This document shows, piece by piece, positions 1 through 19,052 of a stretch of 64,000 nt of DNA. Positions within the stretch are counted from its first letter, which is position 1. Every line of letters starts with the position of its first letter. The notes beneath the pieces were generated by a model. That model did not search any database. It was given only the letters and a program-made list of their open reading frames with translations, and was not told the DNA's origin. This DNA is from Vespa crabro. Taxonomy: Eukaryota > Arthropoda > Insecta > Hymenoptera > Vespidae. The stretch covers positions 6,959,001 through 7,023,000 of the forward strand of contig NC_060963.1 in assembly GCF_910589235.1 (NCBI RefSeq), written 5' to 3'. Position numbers and translations under genes: made by a program.

Positions 1-5602
<5,602 letters not shown>

Positions 5603-6127
5603 AATATATTTCTGAAAATAAGTGTGCCTTAATCTAAACTCTGTGCTTTAAATAAAATGATCTTCGATAAAATCGAAAGGACATAATAGTAACGTGAAAA
5701 CTTCGAAATCGCTGTACATATGTGTAATTATATGTAAACGTAAAATATTCGTACTTAATAGATATCTACATACGTGTATTTGTGTACAACGTGTTGCCAG
5801 TGCAAATGATTAACGAATTTATCGAACAATTTTAAATAGACAAACAAATTCGATTTGTCGCTTGAATGTTTTATTATTTTTCGTGAACAACGAGAAGACG
5901 TGCCTTGTTAACTTCTTGCCTTAATGATCGCCTTAAATTAATATCGTAAGTAATTTTTTATTAATATTGCTAACCTATTTATAAAGCGTTAAGAGATTAA
6001 TATCAATCGTAGGCGTTATTTAATAAACGAGATTAAATACGGCAATAATATTAAAATTGATACTAAAGAGATTGCTATCGTTAGTATTTACTTGATGATT
6101 ATTTTAAACGATTTATTTAATTTAACG

Positions 6128-6128
<1 letters not shown>

Positions 6129-6162
<34 letters not shown>
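6129..6162. repeat. (TA)n microsatellite
   Basis: An uninterrupted TA dinucleotide run of about 34 bases lies in the region after gsb, followed by a short CA-containing stretch. Confidence 0.95.
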
Positions 6163-6166
<4 letters not shown>

Positions 6167-7954
6167 CACGCACACATACACAATTATTGTACATAAAGGA
6201 AATTTTACATAATTCACATAAGAATATTTTCAATCGGTAGCTATAGCTATGCTGTAAAAATCGACGTTATGGAATAAACAAAGCTTACAGTCTGCAATCG
6301 ACGATTTAATCAAATACATCCTAATTTTTATACACATTTGTGAACAAATCTTATAATTGGCCTAACAATTTATACGGTAAGTACTTACATTCGCCTGTTT
6401 AATTTTTTTTAAAATGTTATAAATAAATATTAATTATATTAATGATCAACATGAAGCCTACCGTTCTTGAAAATTGACCAGACTTGAAAAGAAAAGAAAA
6501 GGAAAGAAAAAAAATGAAACGCAAAAAGTGAAAAGTCAGGAGAGCCGACAATCGGGTGTACAGTGACAACGAGCAATCAGCCTGCCGTATATCTACGAGT
6601 CCTGTCGCCACGCATTTGTGGCCCATTGTGTTCGCCAAGTAGGTGGTCGGACCTCTTCGCTTTTCTCTATCATGACATAAATATATCGTCGCGTAGGAAA
6701 GATACGGTTGCGTTTTTCGGCCCGATCTTACCGACTTTTTCCCAATGTTGTCCTCGATCCAATGTAATATCAACAATATCAAATAACATAATAAAATATT
6801 GCAAGCAAAATATATCAAAATGCGATCACGTGAATAATATAAAAAAAAAAATAGATAATAAACAAAAGAAAAAGAAGAAAATATTATTGTCACGATCAAT
6901 TCCAATTGGCTTTGATGTAACAATGTTTTGTCGTGCGGCCTCCTGACCTACCGCATGAAACGGGAGGGTAAGAAAATTCTAGAGCAACAGATTGGAGGAT
7001 AGTCCGTCGCATAGGATTGGCGATAGGGGCTGAAAGAAAGGGACTGGGCTCAAAGAAGCCGCTTCGAATGGCAACCCTAAACTGTAAGCTATGGGAGATA
7101 GGAAATGGGCGGAGAAACCTTGAGTTGGTTGGAAACTATATGTGAGGTCCGAAAAATTCACAATACCGTGGGATATAGAAGTTCGACTGGTATTCGTATT
7201 CGCTGATTGTCTTCAATTTATCAGATTTAGTCCTTCCTGGTAAAACTAATGAAATTTTCGTTAATTTAATCGTTGATAATCTCTTTAAAGATTGAAATAA
7301 TTTCAAGTTTAATTGAACGATATTTTAGACAATAATTTTTATCTTAAATTGTATTTACAACGAACGCATAAAAATTATCATTTCTTTGTCGATATCGAAA
7401 GAAAATGCTGTAATTAATTTTACGATTTTAAAAAAAAAAAAAAGAAAAACGTAAACCGTTCATACAATACGAACATTCTCGACAGATGTATAACCTACGA
7501 GTAACTTTAACGAGCGTAACGACCTACGAAACTTTGAGTTTGCACCCCGTGGATAGGAAGGGGAGTAGGTATATACCATGAGAATATATCACAAATTTAA
7601 CATCTCGTTCGAGTTGAACTTAAAATATATATATATACATATATACATACGAATGACGTAGGAAAGTATACCAAGTTCGTAAATTTGTCGAGTGTCACGA
7701 TAAAATATGAAGAATAATATTTAAAAAAAAAAAAAAAAAGGAAAAAGAAAAAAAAGAAAAAGAAGAAGATATAAAAACAATAAAAAACAAGAAAAAATAC
7801 GGGAACCTTTTTTTTCGCAAATCAACCGCCATTTTCCCTATAGGACATAGGACGCTGAGCAAACGGAGCACAAATCATCGTCGACTTAACTCAGCGGAAA
7901 GGGAGAGAAGAGGGGTGCAAAACAGGGAGAAGAAATGAAATGGGCAGAGCGAAA

Positions 7955-8270
7955 AACACACAAAACCAGTTCGGCCGTGGCTAGTAATGGCTGCTTGCAC
8001 GTCTTCTCCCAGCCTTAATGGCAAACACCGTGGACCCCCCATACAGATGTACGTGTACACACATATAAGAAGGTCTTATGCCAGGCAGCCAATGGGACAC
8101 AGCGGTACGTTTCGAACAATGGTGCGACCGATTAGATTAATCAAACTTAACCGAGCCAATGAAAAGCGTGCAAATCGGGCGGCGTAGGGTAGCTTCGTTT
8201 GTTCGTTCCGTTGTAGAAACTCCGTGGTACGTAGGTTAGACTGATATGGGAATATCATGCGGTGCCATGG
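7955..8270. promoter_or_regulatory. candidate cis-regulatory block between gsb and gsb-n
   Basis: A block of ordinary-complexity, CpG-containing sequence is flanked by poly-purine and AT-rich DNA. It contains a GATTAGATTAATC cluster (8130-8142) that presents overlapping homeodomain cores on both strands, and inverted CCAAT-like words (CCAATGGG near 8091, CCAAT near 8155). No coding frame is credible. Function is inferred only from composition and motifs. Confidence 0.3.
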
Positions 8271-8744
8271 ACTTTCCTAGTGTTACTAATTTAACGATGT
8301 TTAACGACGACGACTAAGCTAGCTTCCTACGAGACACGATTATCCCTCAGACAAGCTCTTCCGACGATCGGATCTTACTTGGAGCACGATGAAACAAACT
8401 TTTAATGAAGCTATCAAGGTACACAGGAAGTAAGTACTTGCTTCCACGATCAATCTTCTTGCTCCTCTAATTTCTTCTTAAGTTACATATAAATCTTACG
8501 ATGTATTATATAGAAGAATGCTTAGATACTTTTTACGAAACTTACTGATTGCCTAAACGTCTTTGAAATATGCTCGATGAAAATAATGTTCCGATAAATA
8601 TACAAGATACAAGTAACTTGAATAGAAATTTTCACGTATCTACACGTGGTAAATTCCTTAGTTCCATCGAATGAACTTTTCTCGATCTATTATAAAGAAC
8701 AGTCATAAGATCTATCGTTTTTTATAGATTCTTTAGTAAACGAT

Positions 8745-9070
8745 CTTTGTTAGGCCACACGTCGATGAGAACAGCGAGGAAACAAAGGAACCTTTCGAGA
8801 CGATCGATAAAAGAAGAGAGATTTTCGGGTACGCTATTGCATCCTGTAACCAGGAGCTTGATGAATGAACCCAAACTAGCGCTTTGGGTACGCGTCGGCT
8901 TGGTTGGCGTTGCCCGCACGGCAGCTGGCTACGCTGCGCTGATTGGACGCGCATCACGCTGCATTTGTCGATCTTTTGCAAAGCGATCCGCGCATATATA
9001 TTCGGGGTACCCCCAACTAGCTCCCCCGTAAACCTTCCGACGTTCCATCGTGAGTTCCTTTCAAAAGGGC
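8745..9070. promoter_or_regulatory. candidate cis-regulatory or cryptic promoter block
   Basis: A GC-rich island in AT-rich surroundings has several CpGs and a GCGCATATATATTCGGG segment near 8988-9006 that resembles a TATA element in a CpG context. Open frames cross it in several phases but none shows domain-like content. It could be an enhancer or the promoter of an unannotated transcript. Confidence 0.3.
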
Positions 9071-9676
9071 AACGTTACAAACAACAATGAAACTTTCTAA
9101 TGTTCGTCGATTCGAGCTTCTTATCGTTTCTCTAACTTTTATCTTTTTTTCTTCATAATTTGATGATTATATAAAAAGAAAAATAGGTTGCAATAATCAG
9201 ATCGACTTATTTTTCTTTTTATTTTTCATACCCCTTATTAAACTCTTCTTTTAATAATTATCCATCAGTGAAATTATATTATCCAGATCGTTAGATCTAA
9301 TTTCTTCTGATCAAAATTTTAAATCCGATATAACATTACGAGAGTTTATTAAATGAGGAATTAAATATCAATCAGTATCAATGTGCTGCTTGTGGCGTTT
9401 ATATTAAGAGATAAAAAGGCAATACTGACTTAATAATCGACGTGGCTAATCTAATTTCACGTTGAGATTCGATCGGCTGGCGCATAATTGGCCTAATCAA
9501 ATTCTCCACCGATGCTAGCCGCACGAAAACCGTAAAAGCATCGCCGTCGAGTGCCGTAAGTAGGCATGTCATCACGCGTTATGAGCTTCGATCTACCCAA
9601 AAAGACTTCAAGGGGTCTCCCTTCCTAGTTCAAAGGCTACATTCCGATTCGCTGTATCTTCGCGTTACTTTTCATC

Positions 9677-9681
<5 letters not shown>

Positions 9682-9721
<40 letters not shown>
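9682..9721. repeat. (CT)n microsatellite
   Basis: A nearly perfect CT dinucleotide run of about 40 bases. Confidence 0.95.
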
Positions 9722-9723
<2 letters not shown>

Positions 9724-10593
9724 TCTTTCTCTTTCTGTCCCTAAAAGTTGAACGCGATCTTGTCGCGGTCGAAATAATCGCGATTGAATACGGTCGCTTC
9801 TCTTTCAACGTTGTGATAGGTCAATGAATACTTAAAAGAAAAAAAGAGGTATACGTAATACAATTTTACAATCTCTTGATTACGAAATAAAACAAAAAAA
9901 CAAACAAATATTTTCCAATGGAACAAAGTAAAATATTTCTTTCAAATATCTCAGATAAAATAATTGAGAATGCTTAACATGATACGGACTTTATGTAATT
10001 TAAAAATATTTAAGTAGCCATGTAATATATGCCGTTGATAAAAATAAAAATATAAATTTACAATATATTCTCCAATCATCGCACGCCTCGACCGAGGAAA
10101 GTTATATCTGAGCAAGCCGTTCAAGTCCATTTGATTCCGTGAAACTTAATTAAGTCAGAATAATAATAGTCGAACGAACGTGCCTATACTAATGGTAGTT
10201 CTTGGTTCTCATTATAGAACAATATCCGTTAACACTTTAACGATCGTTTATTGCCTCTTGTCGAATACCACGAATACGACGTTTTATTGATTCTACGTTG
10301 CGATAACGTTTGCCATTATTTCAATGTTATTGCTGAAAGGAGATAAAAGAAAAAAGTCTAAAACGATTTTTTAAATTCCAGAATTTGAACTTAGACATTT
10401 ATTTTATCTTATTTTGTCTTTATTGTTCGCTCGAGTCGAAGAGTCAAGGGGTCACTAAGAGTTCTTAAAACTTCGAAGATAATCGGGATGATCCACGCTT
10501 GTCGCGTACTAAGAAACAATGCCGTTGGCGTTTCATGAAATCCTTTTCAAAAAATATTATGGGTCGATGGAAAAAGAGATATAGAGAGATAAA

Positions 10594-10627
<34 letters not shown>

Positions 10628-11244
10628 AAAGTTGAAAGGTAAAGATATAAAGGTAAATGTATAGGAGAGAGAACTCGATTCTACCTTTCTCAATAGTAAA
10701 AGATGATCGGAGGGTTTCGCGAGAATGTGAAAACATCAAGTAGGCGGGACAGAGCTTAAGCATTGTGAAACGACGAGTTTCGAGCCCGGATTACAACCCT
10801 TTTTATACTGAAAAAAGACTTTCTAACGTTGCTTGCGAACGATAGATGAAAAAATGCGAGCTTTCTCATCGGGTGGTCGACATAGATCAACTTCGATACT
10901 TGTCAATATTTTCAGACATTGTGGTGACAGCCCGGTGAGATGAAGCAATAATAATTTTTTTAGAGATACTTTGAAAAGAATAAGAAAGAAAATGGTGAAT
11001 ATGGCATCTTCCTTGTAACCTTATAAAAAGATTGTATTATTGTATTATATTAATTTCAACAGTTAACATTAAAAAGCGATCAAAAAAATCGAAAAAATTA
11101 AAATGGGAAAATACAAATTAATGAGAAAACGGAACAAAGACTTTTATTTTAGCGTAGAATTGTCACCTTTCGTATTTTAAAACTGTTAACGATGACATTA
11201 AGATCGTTCTAGGTTCTAACGAAATCGTCTAAATTCTTAGAGTT

Positions 11245-11285
<41 letters not shown>

Positions 11286-12096
11286 ATCTCTATCTTTCTA
11301 GTTCGGTTAAATAGCCTAGTCAAAAGATTTTGTAAACCACGCAGCATCATCCTTCTTTCTCTCTCTCTCTCTTTCCCTCTCTCTTTCTCTCTCTTTCCTT
11401 TGACTTCAGGGTGGCGCGCGTAGAATCGAAGCGTAGAAATATGATTTAAGCGTGCAGTAGTCGGCACCCGAAAAAGCAACTTTCGGGACAGAGCGAATCG
11501 GAAACACTTTTCAACCCCTAACGAATCTCGTCGAAAGCAACCACCCAGCTCGGGGTCTATAGTCCGTATATTCATACTGACGCACACAAACGCACTCACT
11601 CACTCAAACATAGGAAACAAGAACGTTTTTGGAGTTTCTTTTTAATATTGAAAGAGTCCGTATATGTATATATGAAGGTGTGCATGTATATGTATGTAAA
11701 AGAGAAAGAGAGAAAAAGCAAAGAGAACAGAAAACATCGACGGTGGCCTCTTTTTCCGATATAAGTAGGTAGAACCAAAGGGACTTGGTGTGTGTAACAT
11801 CCCGCGTTTGTCCTTTTAGTTAAGCTGGTTAAGATGATCGGTATGAATTAGTCTCGTTTGATTATGACGATGATATAGACGTAGACATGGTGAATTCGGC
11901 GTTTCTCGTTAATTCCATGCAGAAAACGTGTCATTCGCATCAACGTGTAGTAAATATCTTGTATATGTAATGTTCAACGATTCCTTTCGATTACTTTGAG
12001 AAAAATGATACGTTCGAATACGAGTTTTAATGCAATATTTTTTTTTTAAATTCACAAGAGAGTACAATTTTGGAAATGCTTATTTATTTATTTATT

Positions 12097-12127
<31 letters not shown>

Positions 12128-12137
12128 CTCTCTCTCT

Positions 12138-12203
<66 letters not shown>
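12097..12203. repeat. long (TC)n microsatellite
   Basis: About 105 bases of TC dinucleotides with a few TA or TTT interruptions. It is one of the longest tracts in the window. Confidence 0.95.
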
Positions 12204-12207
<4 letters not shown>

Positions 12208-14194
12208 CTCGCTACCTGTTATCCAAAAAGCGGATTTCTTTTTCTCGACGAGGTTACTTTTGTCGCGGATTAGATGGTAAATAAACAAAGATTTAAAAAG
12301 TCAGAATGCACGACGGGTAACGGGACTAGAGGAGTTAGTGTCAGGTTCGCGGCTTATCCAGCGGCTAAGTCGTGCCTAAATCTTTCAAGAGGGAGAATGT
12401 AAGAAGGGCGCATTATCTTACTGGGGGGTCCTGTTCGCTTGACGACCATCAAGGACCTCAACGATCTCTCTTCTTCTTTTTCATTTTCTTCATTTTTTTC
12501 TTTTTCTTTTTCTTTATTTTTTTTTCCCTTCTTTTTCATCCTTTTTTCCTTCGCCATTCTTATTGTGACCCATAAGCATAGTTCTGCTCAGACTTATAAT
12601 TTCAAAACGTTTGTTAGATTTAGTTCTGACACTGTCTACCCTTTATACATTAAATCCGTAGATCGTGTCCTTCTTCTCGTGTCCATCTAACATAAGGAAA
12701 ACTTCGTCCTTCATTAAACAGAAATATTTAGACATCCTCGGCAAAGTTATTTTAGGATTCTCAGATCGTATGACAGTTCAGGTCATTTTCGAGTGTTATG
12801 CTAAAAGTATTACAAGTTTTCCTTTCACTTGTTAAACGAGTTTATTCTAAATCTATAAGCGTATTTTCGAATTTTTCTAAAAATCGATATATTTATTTGA
12901 TATTTTTAGAAAGAACGTATTGTGGATGTTTAAGAAATATTAATCGTGTTTTTAAATGAAGATCGCAAAATAATGCAATATCATGCTGGTTTTATCTTCG
13001 TGACATTTAAGAAATTTTTCATTCAAAGAATCACTCGAGAATGTCCTCGAGAAGAAAATCTTTACATCATTATATTATTATGATTATTATTATTATTATT
13101 ACTATTATTATCATTATTATTCGACTCTCTCGATCATCGTTCGACAGATCTAGAGAGAGGCTCGAGAACTTCCCAAAGAGGTACCGACGAGTAGCAAGTC
13201 GGGTTCGGATGTTTCCGGCATTGGAGAAATTTCTCCGCTCTTCTATAGATTAGTAACGGGTAGGCCAGCACTGTTCGTTGAGCGTGAGTTTGCCAGCTGC
13301 AGACCAGTAGCGAGCGAGAAATCATCGACAAGGATAGCTAGAGAAATTCACCGACGTTCTAACGAAGAAGTGCGAGAATGGTTTCTCTAGCGGGACATTC
13401 CTGGGTTCTACCAGGCCGAGGAGGATACGGCGAATAATCGGTAAATGGGAGGACGTCGCGAGCGAGCGACACCGGGCCGAATCCAATCCGCGTTCACGAA
13501 GGAAGCGAACTGTGACGAAATCTAAGACTTGAGGAACCAGGGATACGGGAATAGCTGAGTTGGAGAATCCCATAGATCGTTTTCTATTTCTTCGTCACTT
13601 GGCTCGTGTACATAAAGGATCGAAGGATCCATGGTTTTTATGTTTTTTTTCTTTTCACGATGACTGATGGAAGAGAAGAGAAAATAAAAAAAGAAGAAGA
13701 AAAAAGTAAAAGTATAGGGAAAGAAAAAGAAATAAGCGGATACTGTTGTTGATCCTACTGATTAAAGAAGAAAAAATCATAAAGCAGAAAGTTAAATTCA
13801 AATAAAGCGAGAAACGATCGATTCGATTGACCGTCGATCGTAATGGCTATCGAATATCAGGCGAAATGCATAACGACGATAGTAGTGGAAGAACAAAGGT
13901 GCCGCCACGTTAGCGGGAGGTTTACTCACTAGTAAAGGCTAGACGTAAAATCGTAAGACGTATTACGCGGGCCGCGACTCCTACGACCACCACCAACATG
14001 ATCATCATCACCGACAACACCAATACTCGGATTATTCGCAGGACGATGCATATCCACACGTGTAACTCGCGAAAGAACGGACAATGGGCGCGAGTCCTAC
14101 TACTCCCTCTTTACTGGCGAGAGAAGGAGAAGCGTGAGAGAGAAAAAGAGAAACCAAGGGAATGTAGATGGAGCGAGAAAGAGAAACAGGAAGA

Positions 14195-14211
14195 GAGGAA
14201 GAGAGAGAGAC

Positions 14212-14257
<46 letters not shown>
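14195..14257. repeat. (GA)n microsatellite
   Basis: A run of GA dinucleotides interrupted by CA and AA steps; it generates spurious Arg-Glu open frames. Confidence 0.93.
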
Positions 14258-14260
<3 letters not shown>

Positions 14261-15033
14261 GTGCGCAGATGGGAGCTCGAGTTGCTGCCACAGGAAACGT
14301 TTCTCCCGCGAGCGTACGAACATTAATCCTCGAACGTTTATTGCAACGTTTAGCCTGCATTCCCTGTGCAGCCTCTCGCCAGATCTTTCGATTCCACTCG
14401 GGTATAATTAAACGAAAAGATCGGTATTTATCTTCGACTCGTAATACACAAATACTGTTTCGAATGACTGAAATCCAAGTATACCTAACTGGTGTTTTCC
14501 ATAACCGGAATTCTCCGTTCCGGCGATCTAAGTATTATACACATAATAAAATACATATATAAATATATATCAATACAAATTTGATAGATCTCTCTCTCTC
14601 TCTCTCTATCTCTCTCTTTCTCTCTCTTTTTTCTTAGTCTATACAAAATAGATGGTAGGTATAGAAAATTCTTTATAATAGAAATTACATATACTTCGAT
14701 AGAAACTCGATTAACATCTTCTTGGACATGTTCATCGCAGGTTAGGTTTAAGGGTCTTAAGAAAGACGAAGAGAGTAAAAGAACCTTCTCTCAATCCTTA
14801 ACACCTTCCACCTTCGAGACATTAAAGTCACGAAACGAACGCGGAACGGCTAAACGGACGAAAGCTCATATTGTTCCTTCGGAGGTGAACGCGTTTGCCG
14901 ATGTCTGCCTTGCGTCCGTTCTCCACAGGATCCTTCCTCTTCTTCGCACGTAAGAGAAGAGTGGTCCCGAGAAAGGTGAAGAGAAAAGAAGAGAAGAGAA
15001 GTTCGTATGTTCCTTCGTTCGCTCGTTCTTTCG

Positions 15034-15124
15034 TCCGTTCATCCGTTCGTTCGTTCGTTCATTCGTTCGTTCGTTCGTTCGTTCGTTCGTTCGTTCGTTC
15101 GTTCGTTCGTTCGTTCGTTCGTTC
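15034..15124. repeat. (TTCG)n tetranucleotide repeat
   Basis: About 90 bases of TTCG/GTTC units, with one ATTC interruption near the left third. Frames through it read as Arg-Ser-Phe-Val repeats and are artefacts of the repeat. Confidence 0.95.
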
Positions 15125-15990
15125 GGCGTGCCCGAGGGCTCGCAATTTTTCAGAGGGATTTATTAGAGCATCATTCTAAGGCTTTACGACCCACCTGGCC
15201 GCGGCCGGTTGTCTCCTTCCATCTCGACCACTTCCAGCCTCGTTTCGTCTCCCTCGACACTCTCGTTCCGTTCTTCTTAGCGCGAGTAGCAAGAGAGACG
15301 AAGGAAGAGAAGGCGAGACGCGGCTTGAGAGAAGAGAACAAAAATGTGTGAGTATGTATATATGAGAAATAGGGAGAGAGAGAGAGAGAGACAGAGAAAA
15401 GAAGAGAAAGAGGTATATAGAAAGGATAAAAGCGTGGGAGAGAGAAGAACACAAACTCCGTTTGTCGTGGAACGAAAAGAAAGAAAAAGAAAAAGAGAAA
15501 GAGAGAAAGAGAGAGAAAGAGAAGGCAACTCGGTTAATTATTTTATTCTCACGCCAGGCCGTCAGACTGCGCGTGCCTTTCATTAGACTTCCTCCACCCG
15601 AGTGCCTTAGGGCCACCAACCGTTTAGTGGATTTTCTTCGATATAAAAGAACTCCAAAATAAAATGGATAAATTATTCATACGATTCAAATATCGTATTG
15701 AATCGTTTCATAATATATATATATATGCTTCATATCATATGGAATAATACCAATTACTCCATACGATATTTAACCATAATTGACGAATCTTGTTTAATAC
15801 GTTTCAGCTTTCATTTAGTAACATATCAAAATAATAATATATGATTAACTCGTTAACTCAGTATTAATTAAAAATTTTTGAAAAAATCGAAAAGAACGGA
15901 GGAACGTACATTTCGAGTATTTTCTGATCTGATTGGTACGAAAAAAGAATCGTTCGCCACGTCATATCCAAATTTCAGAACGGTTTGCTC

Positions 15991-16005
15991 ATCGTCGTAG
16001 TCGTG

Positions 16006-16046
<41 letters not shown>
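15991..16046. repeat. (GTC)n trinucleotide repeat
   Basis: About 18 GTC units, slightly imperfect at the left end. It translates as a poly-Val frame that is not a gene. Confidence 0.95.
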
Positions 16047-17057
16047 GTTCGCCGCGAGTTATTTAAATAAAGCCCTTTGTCGGCTGGCTCGATCCCATTA
16101 CCGAAGTTACTTTTATAGCCGCGCGTGTACGCCGATATGGCGAATTACCATTTCCTTTCTCGCTCGGCCCTACCCTCCCTTCCTCCCAGCCCACACTCAA
16201 CCCCCGCCCCTCCGTTTCTATACCCCTTTTATATACCCTTTCCCTTCTCTTCCTATTCTTTTTTTTCTTTTTTCTTTTTATACCTTCCTCGTTCGCACTC
16301 TCTTCACGTTAAACAGTCTACTCGGATGATATGACAAAATAAAAGGAAGGATTATAATCAAATTCGATGACAAAGGTCAAAGTTCGTTTAAATACGTTAA
16401 TCCATAGTAAAGAACTATGCGTGTAAAAATATCATTCGATATTTCGCGGTGAATATTAGGAAGCAAGAGAATTCTTCTCATAATCGGGTAGATATGCAAA
16501 GTGTCGAAGGTCGTCACATATCTTAAACCGCTTGTAAGTTATGGGCAAAGCCAATACCTATCGGTTAGTACAGATTTACGTCCACGAACGTTTGCTACCG
16601 CACGTACGGAGTATGTTCCTTGACCTTTTGTACTGGCGCCACATCAGTCGTTTTGCTTGAAAGTAATAAAAACGGTGAAAAAAAGGAAAGGCAAAGAAAA
16701 GACAATAATTCTTTTTTTTTCTTTGTCATCATGATATACATATATAGGTAGGTACTAAGGTACTTTTTCTTTTTCTTTTTTTTTGTTTTTGTTTTTCTAT
16801 TCCGAGCGTTATTATTCTTAAGGAAAAACAGAATTCAATTAAATCTTTAACGCCGATTCTATGGAAATAAACGTCGGTAATAATAATCAGGAAATAAGAT
16901 ATGAGAGAGAGAGAGAGAAAGAGCGTAGAATCTGTCCCATAGGATTTGTCGAGATTCATGAAGGACGTGTCCTGTAGAAAGAGAAAGAAAATCTATCGAT
17001 CACAAGATCGAATGTTACTTCTTCACACATTGTGAGTGTTCCCTAGCGAGTCTAGCT

Positions 17058-17095
17058 CCAAGAAGAAGAAGAAGAAGAAGAAGAAGAAGAAGAAG
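17058..17095. repeat. (GAA)n trinucleotide repeat
   Basis: A run of AGA/GAA units of about 38 bases followed by a purine-rich stretch to about 17140. Confidence 0.93.
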
Positions 17096-17920
17096 AAAAA
17101 GGAGGAGAAAGATGAGGAAGAAGTGAAGGAGAAAGAGAAAGACTGTAACTTGGTTGTTCTGATGTTCTACGTGTGAGGGCAGTCTCGTGGGCCTTGCGAA
17201 GTATGCGCGGCGAAACGTCAAGGCGCAGGGGTATGAACATAATTCAGCTCGTTATACTTCGACCGAGTGGAGAAGGCAGGACCAACGGAGTTTCGGAGTC
17301 CCTTATGGGCCGTACTCACAACGAAGGTCAGGAGGCCTCTGTTCCAATTTTGTGCCCAATAAGACTAATTCCCTCAAAGGTGCCGCTGAACTGATCCAGC
17401 CACCTCCGCTGGCCGAAAACTTATCGTCAAATTTTACGTCGATTATGCGACGCCACGGATCACTATACCGAATGACCGTTTCTATAGTAAAAACTTCACT
17501 CTTGGTTACGGCTAAGAGATCTTAGCTACTTTGACATCGTCTCGACAAGAAGATCATATAGGCTTTTACATAGTCATGATGTTGACGATCATCAAGATAT
17601 TTTATTCAATCGATCAAGATATTTTATGATATCGAAATGTTAATAAATTTCGAGTTGCTTCGTTTCAAAAAAAAAAAATAATAAATTAAAAAGAAAAAAT
17701 TAAAAAGAAAAATAAAAGAAAGAGAAAAGAAAGAAAAAATGATCTTTCTTAAATGATTAAGATCGGCTTATCTGTATTGTCCTGGAAAATAAAGGCTCAC
17801 AATAGAAGAATTATGTTTGTTGACTATCGAAAACCACGTGACAAAGGAGCTTCTTCAAAAAAGACAAACGACGGTGTAATAATTCACAATGACGAGAGAG
17901 AAGAGGATTTTACATAATTT

Positions 17921-17933
17921 CTCTCTCTCTCTT

Positions 17934-17994
<61 letters not shown>

Positions 17995-17998
17995 TTTT
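17921..17998. repeat. (TC)n microsatellite
   Basis: A TC dinucleotide run with TTT interruptions, about 78 bases long. Confidence 0.93.
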
Positions 17999-19007
17999 CT
18001 TTCGTCTGGGTGGTCGTCGCTTTGCTAACACGTTACGAGTTCCAAAGTTATGCAAAAGACGCATTCATTCGGTCAATAAGCTAATCAGGAAGATATTCGG
18101 AGCATTTGGTAGTCTAACGAGGAAGTCACACGGTGCTTTCAGAAAAAGAGAGGGACTGCCCGTTCTAAAACCACGAGCTCTCCAGTTGTTTTTAAAGCGA
18201 GCTATTCATCCAAGGCTACCCCTATCTGTGCCGATGACGAAGGTCAAGCTCTTTCTCCATCCTTCCGAATATCGTTGCATCTCGTATGTCGTGAAAGATT
18301 TTTATCTATTGCGATAATAATAAACTTCGAAACGTGCGTCCTCTATCGATATCTAACCTAGCTTCGAACGAAGAATCATGATGATACATATACTCATTTA
18401 AAATTTATGGATTATGCATCGTTAAATTTAAGCGATTCCAACGAAGCAGAAAGAACGAGAAGAGGAATATAGAAGTAAAAAAAAAAAAAAATAAAAGAAA
18501 AATATAGAGGAGGAGAGTGGTAGAGGTATCTCTCGACGGACACATAGCACGAATTTCTATTAAAAGCGGCAATTAGTCTAAGTCCCGATAAATCTTTATG
18601 AGTGATACGCCGACATCAGTCTCGTTGTCAAAGGGGCCCGCGGGGAAGCCCACACCGATTTCCACTACGTATTCTAACTCTTAGAAAAAAAAAAAAAAAA
18701 AAAAGAAAAAGAAAAAAGAAAGATAGAAAACATTGAGGACTGATGTAAAAGTGAAAGAAATAGAAGAGAGGAAGAACGAGAACGAGAGAAGAAGGAATTT
18801 TTTTCACTCGCTCTCTCGAACCCTGTCGTTGTTATGTTAAACTAGGTGAGAAACTTGGGATATGCGTGGCTCCATTAGAATTTTTAATGCGCCCGTTTAG
18901 TGGGCGCGCTGCCCTCGAATTGGGTACTACGGCAGCGCAGCGCCGCAAGGAACTCCTAAATGCTTCGTCCAGCTTCTCTTACCCATCCGCGTCCAACTGG
19001 ACTTCTT

Positions 19008-19052
<45 letters not shown>

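Noticed and set aside
14895..15351. Frames with Arg-Ser-Phe-Val repeats
   Set aside because: Direct translation of the (TTCG)n repeat at 15034-15124.
15985..16329. Poly-Val frame resembling a signal anchor
   Set aside because: Translation of the (GTC)n repeat with no supporting downstream domain.
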